A stretch of 64,000 nt of DNA from Tanypteryx hageni (Eukaryota > Arthropoda > Insecta > Odonata > Petaluridae), in assembly GCA_028673005.1 (NCBI GenBank), contig CM054115.1:106697172-106761171 (forward strand). The letters run 5' to 3'. Positions 34,388 to 46,491 of the stretch are shown in pieces. Every line of letters starts with the position of its first letter. Position 1 is the first letter of the stretch. The notes beneath the pieces were generated by a model. It was not told where the DNA came from. It made no database searches and saw nothing but the letters and a program-made list of their open reading frames with translations. The translations under genes were made by a program, and so were the position numbers.

Positions 34388-35016
34388 TCATCATAGGTAG
34401 TCTGTCCGTAGACAGGTCCGTGATTATTCTTGGTTAAACTTGGTTCTCCATATACTCCTATTTTCCGCTGTCCTCTTTATATCTTGATAACTCTTTTTCC
34501 CTTTCAAATCGTCTATCAGCTGAAACCTTTTCCTACCTCTTTCCCTTTTCCCATCTAGTTTTCCTTCTAACACGTCTTTAATCATACTCTCTCTCCTCAG
34601 GTAATGTCCAACCCAGTTAGCCTTCCTCTTTCTGATAGTCTGTATAATCATTCGCTTCTCTCCTATTCTTCGTAGCACTTCATCGTTTTTCATCCTATCT
34701 GTCCATTTTATCTTCAGCATTCTCCTCCAAGTCCACATTTCAAAGCTTTCCAAGTATTTGATGTCATTTTTCCTTAGCGTCCATGTTTCTGCCCCATACA
34801 ATGCTATACTCCATACGTAGCATTTTATCAACTTCTTGCGGATATCTTCCCTTATATTCCCTGTAAGTAGTTGTTTCTTTCTCCTGAAAGCCGCTTTTGC
34901 TTTTCCTATTCTAGTTTTGATCTCATCCGTACATTTTGCCTCTCGTGTTATGATACTTCCAAGGTATTTATATTCTGAAACTTGTTCTAATGGCTTTCCC
35001 CCAATAGTTATGTTCA

Positions 35017-35018
<2 letters not shown>
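34386..35018 (-). pseudogene. RTE LINE 3' fragment, minus, embedded in (TA)n
   Basis: An open minus frame at 34424-34831 reads ALYGAETWTLRKNDIKYLES, RRMLKIKWTDRMKN, KRKANWVGHYLRRESMIKDV and KRERGRKRFQLIDDLKGKKS. From 34832 up to 35018 another frame gives the YKYLGS...TRE and AKAAFRRKKQLLTGNIRED blocks. 3' end as in the other copies (GACTACCTATGATGATGA). TA repeats touch both ends, so the target duplication, if any, is made of TA units. It is more complete than 31239-31681 but equally 5'-truncated and lacks YADD. Confidence 0.85.

Positions 35019-35096
<78 letters not shown>
35019..35096. repeat. (TA)n microsatellite
   Basis: About 39 uninterrupted TA units, the longest in the window. Confidence 0.95.
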
Positions 35097-35099
<3 letters not shown>

Positions 35100-35746
35100 C
35101 AATTTGAATGGCAGCAAAACTGTAACTGCTGTTAGCAGTAAGAGCTCGGAGGTAGCTGAGCACAAAATTCGACATGTCATAATGTCACCGGACGCTATAT
35201 GATCATTTTTTAAGATACATAGCATATGTATTATTGTTTACGATATTTAGGTCTACAACTGGATGCATTTTAACCAATATCCATTCAGCCATTTATGAGT
35301 AAATCGACGCTGTGAAAATCGACGAGTTCCACTTTCATTTTTGTGATTCATCCCAACATGGCTTCTATTCCGGATGATGCCCTACACAAATGAGAGATTT
35401 CATCTGCTTCTTTAGAATCGTTTGGCCTCTTGAATCGTGAGCAGATTACAGACAACGGAGAGAGGGAACTGCAAAAACTGATTCTTTGGACTCCGTAACA
35501 CCTAAAACGCACTTAATCATCAAATTTCCGAAATTTTCACGATCGCGGCATTTTATTCTCTGTACATAGTTTATAGTAAATGAGAAAGTAAAAATTTATT
35601 ATTTTTTAAAACACTGGAAATGAGAATATTTGATTTTCAAGGTGCTCACTGAAGCGTTCTCTTCGGCTATCAAAATATAGTGGAATATTTACCATAAAAT
35701 AATATAATATATTCGGAAGGAATGAAAGTTCAGCCCTGGTTAAGTC
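35100..35746. other. No recognisable gene
   Basis: AT-rich; no motif-bearing frame. Confidence 0.45.
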
Positions 35747-35754
35747 GTCTAGAT

Positions 35755-36682
35755 CAGTGTTTCTCAACCTTTATGAAGCCGCGGACTCCCTATGATGCTC
35801 CACAATTTCTGCGGACCGGGGCCTCGGCCAACCCGGCCGGTTCTTTGGAATTCATTACGGGCCCGGGCCAGGTTTTAAAAATCGCTGGATATATCAGGTT
35901 TGTTATAAAAATTTTCGGGATTTGACGGGCCGAAATATTTTAATCAGTCTGAAATTTACGAACCTATACGATTTGCCTTCATTTTCATTTGACCCATTGA
36001 GCACGGAGGACGAGTTTAAAAAGGAAAATATAGTTCACTTTTGTACGAGAAATGTTAATTAAAATTAATTTTAAAATATTTTAGCATTCTTACTTCCCAA
36101 TAATACTTCTTAAGAAAAATATATTTAATAAAAATTCTCACACGGCAATTTTTTCGTAAACTAACCCAGGGTTAGCAAAGAACGAGTGTGACTCGTCCTC
36201 CGTACTGAATGGGTTAATATATTTTTTTACTATAATATTATATTTGTGTATTTTGTATAGTAATTTATTATGTTTGTGGTCTTCCAAGGCATACGAATAT
36301 GTAGGTTTAAAAAAATCATTTTCAAAACATTGAACAGCCCACAGATGTTGGTAGAAAATTTGGAATAAAATAATTACATTTTTCGAGCCGAGGGGCTTTA
36401 GACAGACCACGGGTCGGACCTAGAATTTCTTCGACAACGGGCCTGGTCCGAATTTGTATAGAAAATCAGGCCCGTGCAGAGCTCTACCCCTTTACCATTA
36501 AAATTGCATACATTTTTCATTCCCTGTCTCGTTTTTTCATATTGAAATATTAATGATAGCTGTGCACAGGATCAAATGAGTTATAGCTAAAAATAAAAAT
36601 CATGTCCTACTCAACTCGCGGACCTCCGAGAAATAACGCGCGGGCCCCTAGGGGTCCGGAGACCCCCGGTTGAGAGACACTG
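35755..36682. mobile_element. Non-autonomous hAT element
   Basis: The left end CAGTGTTTCTCAACCTTTAT and the right end, read inward, CAGTGTCTCTCAACCGGGG share CAGTGT-TCTCAACC, followed on both sides by GCGGACCGGGG/GGACCCC-type sequence. Flanking octamers GTCTAGAT and GTTTAAAT agree at 6 of 8, and both fit nTnnnnAn. No transposase frame. A piggyBac-type MITE is inserted within it. Confidence 0.85.
35993..36213. mobile_element. piggyBac-type MITE nested in the hAT element
   Basis: The ends CCCATTGAGCACGGAGGACG and, read inward from the right, CCCATTCAGTACGGAGGACG differ at two of 20 bases and are followed by AGT on both sides. TTAA flanks the right end (36214-36217) and TTGA the left (35989-35992). 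This is the piggyBac pattern of TTAA target and CCC ends with one mutated base. Confidence 0.85.
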
Positions 36683-36779
36683 GTTTAAATGTTAAGACAA
36701 CGTCCTTATTCTCGCAGTCAGACAGAATATATCCACGTCCGCTGGGGGAAATATTATTGACGGGGTCGGAAGCAATGAA

Positions 36780-37080
36780 TGCAAGCGGAATTATTCCTTA
36801 ACCGACCGGCTGCAGCCTTCTCACAAGTTCGGTTCAGCCGCACCAACGCGAGCCAGCGCGAGCTGAGGTTCGCTCCCAACTAATCAAGCACGTGGTCGTC
36901 TTGGCTACGGGCGCTCTTCTTATATTATCACTCTGCATGGTGACGCAAAGGAGCGGTGATATAAAAATAAACGCTTATTAATTCGCTATTGAAAAGTGTA
37001 AACCGATGATGCACCTTCGGCGGAAATTATTTCGATAATTCGCGGTGTCGAGAATGAGAACAGATTTTTCCTCGGCCTCG
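36780..37080. other. CpG-rich lead-in, possible promoter region
   Basis: GC-richer DNA with an E-box CACGTG (36890-36895) and a TATAAAAATAAA-like stretch at 36960. No transcript is defined. Confidence 0.25.
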
Positions 37081-38118
37081 CTAATAATATTTGGAACGTC
37101 GCACCGTTCGTTTTCCGGTAGTATCGCTCGCACATGAGGTCGAATAGCATTCGTTCGAACCGAGATATAAAGATAAAAGAAGAACGTCTTGGACGATCAG
37201 ACGACGAACTAACAAATCGCCCAGATGACCACGCCCGGTCTCACCGAAGAGCAGTATTAAGGTTGGATCGTTGGAAAAAGAAAGCCGCGACCGAAATCGC
37301 CGTGCGCCCCCGGGGAAAAGGGGGTGCCTCTCACTCACCCTCCTCCGCCTCTTCTCCCTGCCGCCCCCATCCGCCCCCCTCTGCTCCCCCGCCCTGCTCC
37401 CTTTCCTCTTCTTCCTGCTCCCTCCCCCTCCCTTCTTGCTCTCCCTCTGCTCTCCTCCGGGCCACCGCAGCCACCTCCTCGTCCACTTCATGGTCTCCTC
37501 ACGCTCTGCACCCTCCGACGAGCAACCACGGAGCGCCGCGTCCTCGGAGGCACATGGCTCACCAGACACCACCTCTCGCCGCCCGTGTGGACGAGCGAAT
37601 TCCCGCACCCACCTGAGCACCGCCTCCAACGTTCTTCCCTCCGCACCTCTACGACGCGAAAAAGCAACTGCGCCGAGCCAAAGGAAAACCGAGGGCGGGA
37701 AGCCTCCGAAGATCACGGGCGAGCGGGGAGGGCCGAGGGGGGGAGGGCCGAGGGGGGGGATGGCCAAGGGGGGTGGAGGAGGAGAGGGGGGATGAAGTGG
37801 GGATGAGGGGGGTTGGGCGACGCATGCAGAAAGCCTCCCCCGGGTGCGCTCTCGACTGGGGGGGGGGGAGAATAGACACCGGAGACGACGCCAGATGCCC
37901 CGCAATCGGAGGAATAACGCCCCCCGAGTACGCCCTCCGATGACGCCCTAGTATGGCGCCACCACCGACAGGGAGCGCGGGTTTCCTCCCACAGAGCGAG
38001 ATGCGGGGTGAGAGACGATCGCGAGCCGACGAAAGGATTGTGGAGAGCCTCGTTCCGACGCGTAAGAAAGCTAGTGGAGAAGAGGAAGGCGAGAGCGACG
38101 CGGTCGCAATGCCGCGGG
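37081..38118 (-). other. CpG island with long low-complexity frames
   Basis: Frames are open on both strands: minus 37081-37905 (274 codons) and 37649-38170; plus 37134-37616, 37271-37795 and 37324-37806. All are Pro-, Ser-, Arg- or Gly-rich, as expected from C/T- and G-rich composition, and none shows a domain. An 11-base G run at 37858-37868 and other homopolymers would shift frames easily. The island may mark the 5' end of a host gene. The strand cannot be decided from sequence alone. Confidence 0.3.
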
Positions 38119-38449
38119 CGGTGTTGAATCCAAGGGGTGGCCGGGGGGGGGGGGGGGTGAGGATTCTCACCCCCTGTGGAATAAAATTCCCCCAGGATAA
38201 AATTATTAAAATTTTCTTTATTTAAGATTAAGGAATGTTATTGGTCCCTTAAATAGAGAATATGGTGATGATTGATCGAAAGTGACATCAAGTGATAATT
38301 TCGACCAACCACAAAATACCTGCTACAATGTGATTTGAATTTGATGTGATTTTTTATAACTATAATTAATTCTATTTATGTCGTTCAAACTAATGTTTAT
38401 TTTTAAAAAACCCCCGAAGTTTTCATTTTTCCTCCCGGATTCAACACTG
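38119..38449. mobile_element. hAT-type MITE splitting the CpG island
   Basis: The left end CGGTGTTGAATCC and the right end, read inward, CAGTGTTGAATCCGGGAGG form a terminal inverted repeat with a mutated second base on the left. GCCGCGGG flanks it exactly at 38111-38118 and 38450-38457. The interior is AT-rich, unlike the island, and has a 15-base G run at 38143-38157. No frame. Confidence 0.85.
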
Positions 38450-38700
38450 GCCGCGGGGCGCTGCGCATCCCGAGCGTCGTGATTCGAAACGTCAGAGAGA
38501 ACCTAGTCATAGGTTTCCCGAATACCACTTGCTCTTCTGACTCGCTCGTTTCATAATCCGTAACTCGTTCGCCGCGATATACGCGTGGATATTCTCCGAA
38601 GTTGGCCGAAGACAGATCGAACGCTGCTTGAAGCGATCCAGTCGGTCTCTCGCGAACGCCACACATCGATAACGAATTAAATCGAAACGCGAGATTTCAT
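38450..38700 (-). other. CpG island continuation with open minus frame
   Basis: A minus frame from ATG at 38664-38666 (MCGVRERPTGSLQAAFDL...) stays open up to and through the MITE end. If the MITE and one target copy are removed, the frame continues into the island for dozens of codons. No domain is recognised. It is a candidate first exon. Confidence 0.25.
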
Positions 38701-39203
38701 TTCGAATGCACCTTGATAAAACGACACGAAAACACGCGTGACATTACCAAATGATACTCGTTAGATTCGTGCAGCTATTGTTTCCACGTGATATCACGGC
38801 CGACGATCTTCATTTTAACGAGAACCCTTTATATAACGACGAATTATCCTTCGTGAAAATTAAATTAAATTGGAGATTTCGCATACGCTCCCGACTGCGC
38901 TCGAAGACCACTAAAGCCCAAAATGGTTTTTTAAAAAAACTAAATTCAAATACATATTTATTTACTTTATTTGCACCGTCTTTTGACTCGCTCACCTACT
39001 TTTTGGGTGTGAGGTGCCGAGCAGGTCGGCTAGTCAAGTTAATATCGATAAATGGCCAAATTTATTTTGTATGTATTCGCTACAGATACATATATAAACT
39101 CAACAAAACAGATATTTATTCCAAAATGATAAACTGTCCGAAGTTTAGCGTATATTCCGCCTTTTCATTCGATTTTGTATGCATATTGTATAAACTCATA
39201 TAA

Positions 39204-39469
39204 CAGGGGTGGCCAAACCTGCTTACTCTCAGAGCCGCATATGATAACCTTCCTAAGTTCGAGAGCCGCAAACGCATTCTGCACACAAATATGTATGAAC
39301 AGTACACATAACTTGTATTCGAAGCAATACAGAGAGAATGGGTTTCCCCAAAGCCTCTTAGTCGCATTGCGTTAATGCATTCTGCCGTGACAAGCCTTGA
39401 TACGCCCTTAAATGTAAATGGATAAGAGCCGCACTTTTAATTAAAAGAGCCGCGCTTTGGCCACCCCTG
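39204..39469. mobile_element. hAT-type MITE, 266 bp
   Basis: The ends CAGGGGTGGCCAAACC and, read inward from the right, CAGGGGTGGCCAAAGC are followed by repeated GAGCCGC motifs. Octamers TCATATAA (39196-39203) and TCACATAA (39470-39477) differ at one base. Confidence 0.9.
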
Positions 39470-39479
39470 TCACATAAGG

Positions 39480-42386
39480 TTCTGCATAAGGATTAATATG
39501 CCTTATAAGAGCTTCAACATTTGCAATCAACCGAGGCGCGCGTAGTTTAGTCACTCGTCCACAACGTCCCATTGCGTGCTGATCAACTTGGTCCTGTATT
39601 TTCATGTTTATTCTAAAATTCGTCTTCTTTGCACAGAATTAGACAAATGCAAATCCGCTATAGTAGCTTCGTATACGAGGGCGAAAATGCGTAAACTTAT
39701 ACGAGTTAACCACGAGTAAATCCTTAAGAATCTGTGGATACTCGTGCAATGTAATTTTGCAACTATGACAACAATTGTTACGAACAAGCCCTCGCTCATT
39801 TTCGTCAGCGCAAGCAGACTACGTCCGCATTTCTAATTTATGAATCCCTCTATATTCCGCTGTTCTATCTCCTAAGTACTGATTAACAACACGCGCTTTT
39901 ATGTTCGCTTTTCGTTTAGCATTCCGTTGTTTTCCTCACTCCAATCTAGCGGCGTCCATATTTAGAACGCTTATACGTCTCCTCTCCCGATTCTGTTCTT
40001 GTGCAATATGCTTTTCTCGATAACGTCGGTATCTCTCATGTGCTTATCGCTGACTCTATTCAACTGCAGTTACAATCAATTCAACATTGTCTTTGCCAGA
40101 TGAGGTCATAGGATCAATGACTGTCAGGTCGTTTAGGCATTTGTTCTATCGCATTTCAAACATCGAAATGCCCTCTGTTGCCATCACCAGAAAAGAGTAG
40201 CGAAAAATATTTTTCATCGATTCCTTCACCGAATTTTGTGGGGATTGAATCATCTGGTCAATAAACGCTTCAACTTAATTAGAAAATATCAGTAGGTGCC
40301 GTTCGCTCGAAAACACATCCAAACGCTCCATTTGTTTACATTAGAGAAATGTAATCACTAACATATTTTATTGGCTTTTCGTAAGATTCGTCTCCTACAG
40401 TAAATCTTTCGTAGAAGAGCCAATCATCTTTAACATGGTCTACCACACGGCATCTAATCTCCATATGCTTTTCTTGTATACGGAAAAGAAAAATAGATAG
40501 ACCTTAATACGCAATTTCCATCGCCTACAATATTTCCTATCTAAAAGAACGTGGTCGTCATTGTTGTGAGTTAGGGTGGCTCTCGAAAGATCCTTTTCAA
40601 AAAAACATGAGATAAGAAAATTCGAGGAATAAAAGTAAAATAAAAGAAGGAAACAAACACGAGTGAAACGATAAGTGAAGAACGAACAATAAAGACGGAT
40701 CTATAAAAACGAACAACAAAAAGTGAATAACGAGCAAAAAAAAATTATGAGCGAGGAACGAATAACAACCAACGGCGGATGAAAACGGCAGAAATTATAG
40801 CTTCTTTTTAATAGATTCGGTATTATGGCATCAATGATGAATCCTTGCTTTCTGATATACGCTATAAGTATGGAGAAGCATTCACCACGCCTCCATCCCT
40901 CTCCTTTCTTCCTACCAGGATGTGCGCGCATATACCTCCCCTCAATCCCCTTGCGACAGGGAGGGGGAAAACTAATATAGTAGATAAATAACTTCGTTAT
41001 TTTTCAATTCTAAGTTAAAACAGTGATAACAATAATGGATTTCAAATGTTCACGTCGAACTGAAGATTTTCCCCAATCAATAACATTTAAACTAATTAAA
41101 TAATCGTTAATACCCTTAAAAGTCACGAGAAGAGAAATCCAAGGGTCGAAAAACCGATAAAAATCCTAGTGACTGCATTAAAGTACTTTCTAATTCTAAC
41201 GTTATGAATTTTAATATTCCTGATTCAGTACAAATGTTAGAAATCAGCGCATAATTACGTTACGACACAGGATGATGAGAAGTGAATGTTGGTGGCAAAC
41301 GGAGGGTGGTAGAGAGATGAGGATTATTTGGCAGAGCAATACTAATTGTAAGTCACATAAGTAGTGCGAGAGACGGAGGTGATCGTCAACCAATTTTTGA
41401 TGACTGTCATTATCACTAAGTGCTCCATTATGTTTAGTATATATACTTTATTTTCTATATGGGGAGTAATCTGCAGAAGTTGAAATTGTAAACGATTTTC
41501 TGCAAATGCAAGGCATCGGTGCCTTTCTGAAATGATGTATGTTGTCCTCAAATCTCTTGCAGTTTACCCTACATAAATAGCCGTTCATTTTACTTGGTGC
41601 ACTACACTGTTTGATTCCACCCCGAATACCGTATTGGTGAGAAGATTGTTCAAGGAATTCATTTGAAGTTATATTGAGGAATTAGTTAAGATATTCGATA
41701 GTCGATAATTTTGATGAAACTCAACCTATGCCACATTGGGACTCGACCTGTGCGCGAGAGAGCAGGAGTTGAAACAATTGGAAACCCACCACGTAAAGGC
41801 TTCCCTAGCAAAAGTTATTATTTTTAATATTTCGAAAATTTATTTAAATTTTAAATTGACGAAGTATATTACCTAATTTGCTAGTGAAACTGATTTAAGC
41901 AAACATATTTCCAAGTTTAGACAGAACGTACTGACCAGTTTTACCTAAAGTTACAGTTCAGAGAAATTACATTATAATAACATGAGTTAGTTTTAAATTA
42001 TAATAAATTCAGGCTCTACTTTGTGGAATTCACTCATGATGCAGTTAAAATTTTCCTGGGAGATACTTAGCTTATTTTAATCTGTATTAGAATAGATCAG
42101 TTTCACAGTTTTAACCTTGGGGTCACGCAAGAGCAAAATTGAATGCAGTGGCGTTGCATCAATATGCCCCCTCCCCAATCGCAAAGTTTTTGGCTCCCCT
42201 GTTGTTTTTTTAGCTTACTTTATCGATTAAAATTCTAAATACATAATAACGTACATATTAATAAAATTACAGATAACATCTAGCGGAACGCCTTATGGGC
42301 ACGTCTCGTCCATCCGTCAGTCCGTCCGTCTATCGTAACTTTTCATCTCCCAAACCGCTGGGTAGATTTTAATTAAATTAAGTTAC
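39480..42386. other. No recognisable gene
   Basis: About 2.9 kb of AT-rich sequence with short motif-free frames. A hAT-like end CAGTGGCGTTGCATCAATAT with CCCCC lies at 42145 without a found partner. A GTCCGTCCGTC / CCGCTGGGTAGATTTTAAT scrap of a dispersed repeat lies at 42300-42375. Confidence 0.4.
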
Positions 42387-43263
42387 AGTGATCAGTGGTG
42401 CACACAGACTTTTTTCTAGGAGGGGGTCCGATCTATTTGGCAGGTATAGAAAAAGTTTAAGGTTACCGTTTATTATTTATTTTATTTACACAACTTGCGT
42501 TTAAAAATTAATTCTCTTTTTAAATAGTACATTATTATTGTAAAACAAATTAGAATAAATATATTACAGTATAATATCTAAACTTTTCCGAGTATATTAT
42601 TACAGTGAAATATAGACTAAAGGTCCAGGGTTATCAGCAGAAGTAGACATATTTCAACGCCATATTTTAACTTAAAAAATATAAGCAAAATTACATAAAT
42701 AACAAACCAAATATACAATTTGATTTTATTTCAAAGTTCTTTTTTGTTTCCCAAATAGCGAAATCTAATCGTCTTGGTCATTCGCTTAATTTTTTCAGAT
42801 ACCGGTATTTTCAGAGGAATACACAAAATATGATTCTTAGGAGCGGTTTACGTCGTTTTTCCCTTGTCGTTTAAGTTTACTGAAAATCGGGAACATAAGA
42901 AAACATATTCAAAACATTCGATTTCTAATAATCTAATTTTTAATTGTTTTATATTAAATCTACATTACCCTTTAAAATGAAAAATACTCTCGCAATTATT
43001 AATTTAGATTCACTGTGTTTGATAATATTCAAAAATACAAATGAAAGAAAAAAAGTCATTTAATGGGGCACAGTGGTCAGGTTAACTACTAGAATGTGCT
43101 GGTCTGGGAAGACGGTGATCAGATTAGAGGGGGTAGGTCAGAGTAGTCATCTCAGAGAAAATAATTGCACTCTTGAAAATGTTCCACTAAATAGGAGTCA
43201 CTTTGAGAGGTGGTTCACCTTTGGAGGCCTTACTGCACTTGATTAAAAATAACATTTCTTACC

Positions 43264-45622
43264 TCAAATGGTAAAATCCAATCGTCTCGGTTTCTTGCTT
43301 AATTCATCAAAAACATCTTCTGGTGACACCTGTAAACTATTGATATTTAATAATGCAAGACAATTAAGTCTATCACTTTTCATGGTGTTTCTTAGATAAG
43401 TTTTTAGCCTCCTCAAAGTAGAGAATGATCTTTTGCTGGTACAGGTGCTAATGGGAAGTGTACATAGTATTTGTAGGAGCAGTTTGATACGAGGATACAA
43501 CTCTCTGTCACAATAAATGAACCCTTCAATAGCAGAAAATAATTCCTTGTTCCGTATAAAATGTTTCCATAGTTTAGGTTCACCAAGCATGCTTTCCTTA
43601 TTGTCGCAAAAAAGATCATCACTGTTCGAATAAAATTCTGCTAACGTGAGAAAATCACTTTCCGTTTAATCATCGTAATTTTGAGTCAGTAAGCATCCAA
43701 ATTTAGCTAAAATGTTAAAGGGTAAGAATATAGCCCGTCCTCAGGGGGTTTAGCTGGAATATTGTTGCGGTACACTGATAGCTTCGTGGGGCATCTTGGA
43801 ATTTTAATTTCTTCCTCACCTCTTACAAATTCCAGAAGCTTTATGGCCATTTCAAAAATCTCTTTGAAAACTGACTCAGAATTAACGTTTAAACTTTCAA
43901 GTCCTTCAATGACCGAGTCAGCATAACTCATTGCCTTCTTCAAATCAATATTAACTGTTTGTAAATATTCACTCAGCCTTTTAGTAAGAGCAAATACCTT
44001 ATTTATAGTCAGCAAAGAAATTATGAAATCAGCTTTAGAAATCAATACATTTAAAAGAGAAGCTTGAACGGAAACATCGTTATCATTCCACTCTGTCATT
44101 TCATTCAGTGATACTTGTATAGCATTAAATAATTCAACCATAACTAGTATCGAATCATGTCTTTCAATCCATCTCGTGCCGCACATTTGAACTAATTTTC
44201 GTTTTCTAGAAAGAGGACAGTGTTTTTCAATATTTCTTATTAAAACATTTTGCCTCAATGGAGTGTGAAAAAAATTATAGATTTTACCCACTATTCCCAC
44301 ACAGTTTCTGATATTGGGTAAATTAGAAGAATCTGAAATCGCTAGGTTTAAACTGTGTGAGCTACAATGCACATATAATGCAGAGGGGAAGTATTTTTTA
44401 ATATGAGCTTGAACTCCTTGGAACTGTCCACTCATTACACTAGCCCCATCATATCCTTGGCCTCTGAGAAATTTTAAATTAATTTTGAAATATTGTAAAA
44501 AATCTATCAAATGTGAGGCAAGACTGTCCTGTTCTACTGACAACCGGTATAAATGTATAAACTGTTCTTGGACAGTATCATTTTCAATGAATCGAGCAGC
44601 AAGAGCAAACTGTTCTATCCCAGCAACATCAGTAGTTTCATCGGCTATTATACTGAAACACTTACTCTTATTGATGCGATTTGCAATATCCCTTAAAATT
44701 ACATCATTTATGGAAGAAATGATTTTATTTTGTGTCCTCCACCTAACGTAGAAATTTCTTCCACAACTTTTTAAATGATTCCTTAAAATTTCGTCTCCTG
44801 CTTCCACACGCATTCTAAGTAATGCTCTAAAATTTCCCTCATTTTTTCAGGGGTTTCTTCGACATTTAAAGGGCCATAATCTAAATGTCCTCGTAAGGGG
44901 ATCCCCTGCTTTCCGCAAAATAGGACAGTTTTTATTACTGAGCCAAGTATTTCCCTGTTTTTTGCTACTTCCTCTGCTTTGTTTTTATCTAAAATCAAAT
45001 CAATCGGGAGCACTTTTTTCTCATTAATTTTCTTTAAATTGTACAATATTTCCAAGCTTCGTGTATGATATGACAATTTGCCATGCTTCTCAAAATATTC
45101 TAAGACATGGTTCCATTTGTTGGAAGCTTCTGAATCAAATATACCCGAATTTTGTTCCCTATGCACTTCTACTCTAAATGGAGAAAATAGCACACAATAT
45201 TTGCAGAATAGACCATCCATTAATTCCGAATAACACACCCAATGCCATTTTTCAAGCCAATGTGCTTGGCACCTTAAATTTTTGCCTTTAATATTTTTTA
45301 CAGGAAATTTATATTTAGCATCTGGTGACCATAAACTATTAAAAACTTCCAGGAGTTTCTTACCAGAAAAATATTCTTCCGATTTCAAAAAGTTTGCTAT
45401 ATCATTAGGGTTACCTTTATTGTCCGCATCTGTCTCCGGAGTACATCCAGTAACCAGTGCGAACGACGAACACGGCTCTTTTTCTTGCAATGATGCACTA
45501 TCGACGAGGTCACTATGTTCGCTGACATTAATTTTCTCACCATCTATTTGTTCACTATGCACATTTCCCCGCGACTTCTTCACAAATGATAATATTGAAA
45601 TTTGTTTTCTTTTACTACTCAT
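43264..45622 (-). pseudogene. hAT transposase, DUF4371/ZMYM1-like, two or more frameshifts
   Basis: Frame 1 (45622-44783) starts MSSKRKQISILSFVKKSRG. It has a TTF-type zinc-finger region (LRCQAHWLEKWHWVCYSE, then FCKYCVLFSP) and the LPIDLILDK block before DUF4371. Frame 2 (44813-43707) begins within the conserved RVEAGDEILRNHLKSC block and carries SIIADETTDVAGIEQFAL with the first catalytic Asp, then GQGYDGASVMSGQFQGVQ, YVHCSSHSLNLAISDS and CGTRWIERHDS. Frame 3 (43622-43264) holds the hATC end (TLPISTCTSKRSFSTLRRLK). The first junction looks like a one-base deletion near 44838-44842. Otherwise the sequence is well preserved, so inactivation was fairly recent. Confidence 0.9.
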
Positions 45623-46210
45623 ATTTATCTATGTGAGGGGTAAACCAAAGAGTTTTGAAATGACAGTTTCTCACTTTTTCATTTGCACTAGAATGTGAGT
45701 AGCCTATCTTAAGTCTATAAGCAGTGCTTTACTTGGATAAAAATAAGTGCCGGTACTCTCCGTAACAGCAGCAAACTATCTAATTAGAAATGAAATAATG
45801 TAGTGTAACATATTTAAAGGCCACTACTATACGGCTATTTACTACATATCACTAATATAATTTCACAGACAACACTTATCAAAGCAGCCTACTTTGTTTT
45901 ATATATTCGAATTTCACCCACCACGAGGCCAGCGAGATGAAATAAATGCTCGTATGATTCGAGGAAAACAGCTTATCTGCATAGAATCCGCACTCACAAT
46001 TTCTCCATTAAATACTTTTCCAATTTCAATGGCGAGTTTAGACTTCCCAGTGGAAACAATTGAATAACGATATTTCCAGCGAATATGAGCTATTCTTACG
46101 TTTTACAGTGAGGCGAACTTCCGAAAATTTTAACATAGGTTTGGGGTTTAGTTCAGTAATTTGGGTTGGATGATAGATTGGTAATAGTACCGGTACGTTA
46201 GAAAGTTTTT

Positions 46211-46491
46211 ATGGTGCTAGTTCCTGATCGGTCTGCAGAGACTTTACTGTCAGTAATTTGTGAATATGTGCGTGATGTCTGGATCCGGAGGATCCAGACA
46301 TTCACACCCAGACTGTTGAAAGACTTTGGAGAACAGCGAAGCAAAGAAATAAGAGACAGTCGGGCACTCATCTTCATATGTTGGACAGATATAATGGAGA
46401 ATTTTTGTGGCGCGTGTCAGTAAAAAGGAAAAAAGAGGACACACTTTTGGCAATTTTGCGAGATATTCGTGACTTTTATCCGCTAAAATAA
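46211..46491 (+). pseudogene. Merlin/ISXO2-type transposase C-terminal relic
   Basis: 46291-46491 translates as DPDIHTQTVERLWRTAKQRN, then MLDRYNGEFLWRVSVKRKK and ends DFYPLK before TAA. The HTQTVERLW...AK block followed by Y..EF.WR is the C-terminal signature of ISXO2-like DDE transposases (Merlin superfamily). A preceding frame (46211-46280, MVLVPDRSAETLL...) fits the upstream part. The middle with the last catalytic residue is missing, and the junction is the palindrome at 46275-46301. No terminal repeats found. Confidence 0.75.
46275..46301. repeat. Perfect 12-bp-arm palindrome at the Merlin breakpoint
   Basis: ATGTCTGGATCC and GGATCCAGACAT are separated by GGA. It lies exactly where the transposase frame breaks. 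Confidence 0.85.

Noticed and set aside
34968..35225. IYIYIY-rich frames on both strands
   Set aside because: Translation of (TA)n.
37081..38170. Two long minus frames (274 and 174 codons) as a host protein
   Set aside because: Low-complexity Pro/Arg/Ser content, competing frames on the other strand and long G runs; no domain or splice support, so kept only as a CpG island.
42145..42190. A hAT end CAGTGGCGTTGCATC
   Set aside because: No partner end or target duplication was found within reach, so not called as an element.
45722..45770. CAGTGCTTTACTTGG as the right boundary of the 43-45 kb hAT
   Set aside because: It is oriented as a left end, pointing away from that transposase, and no matching partner was seen.
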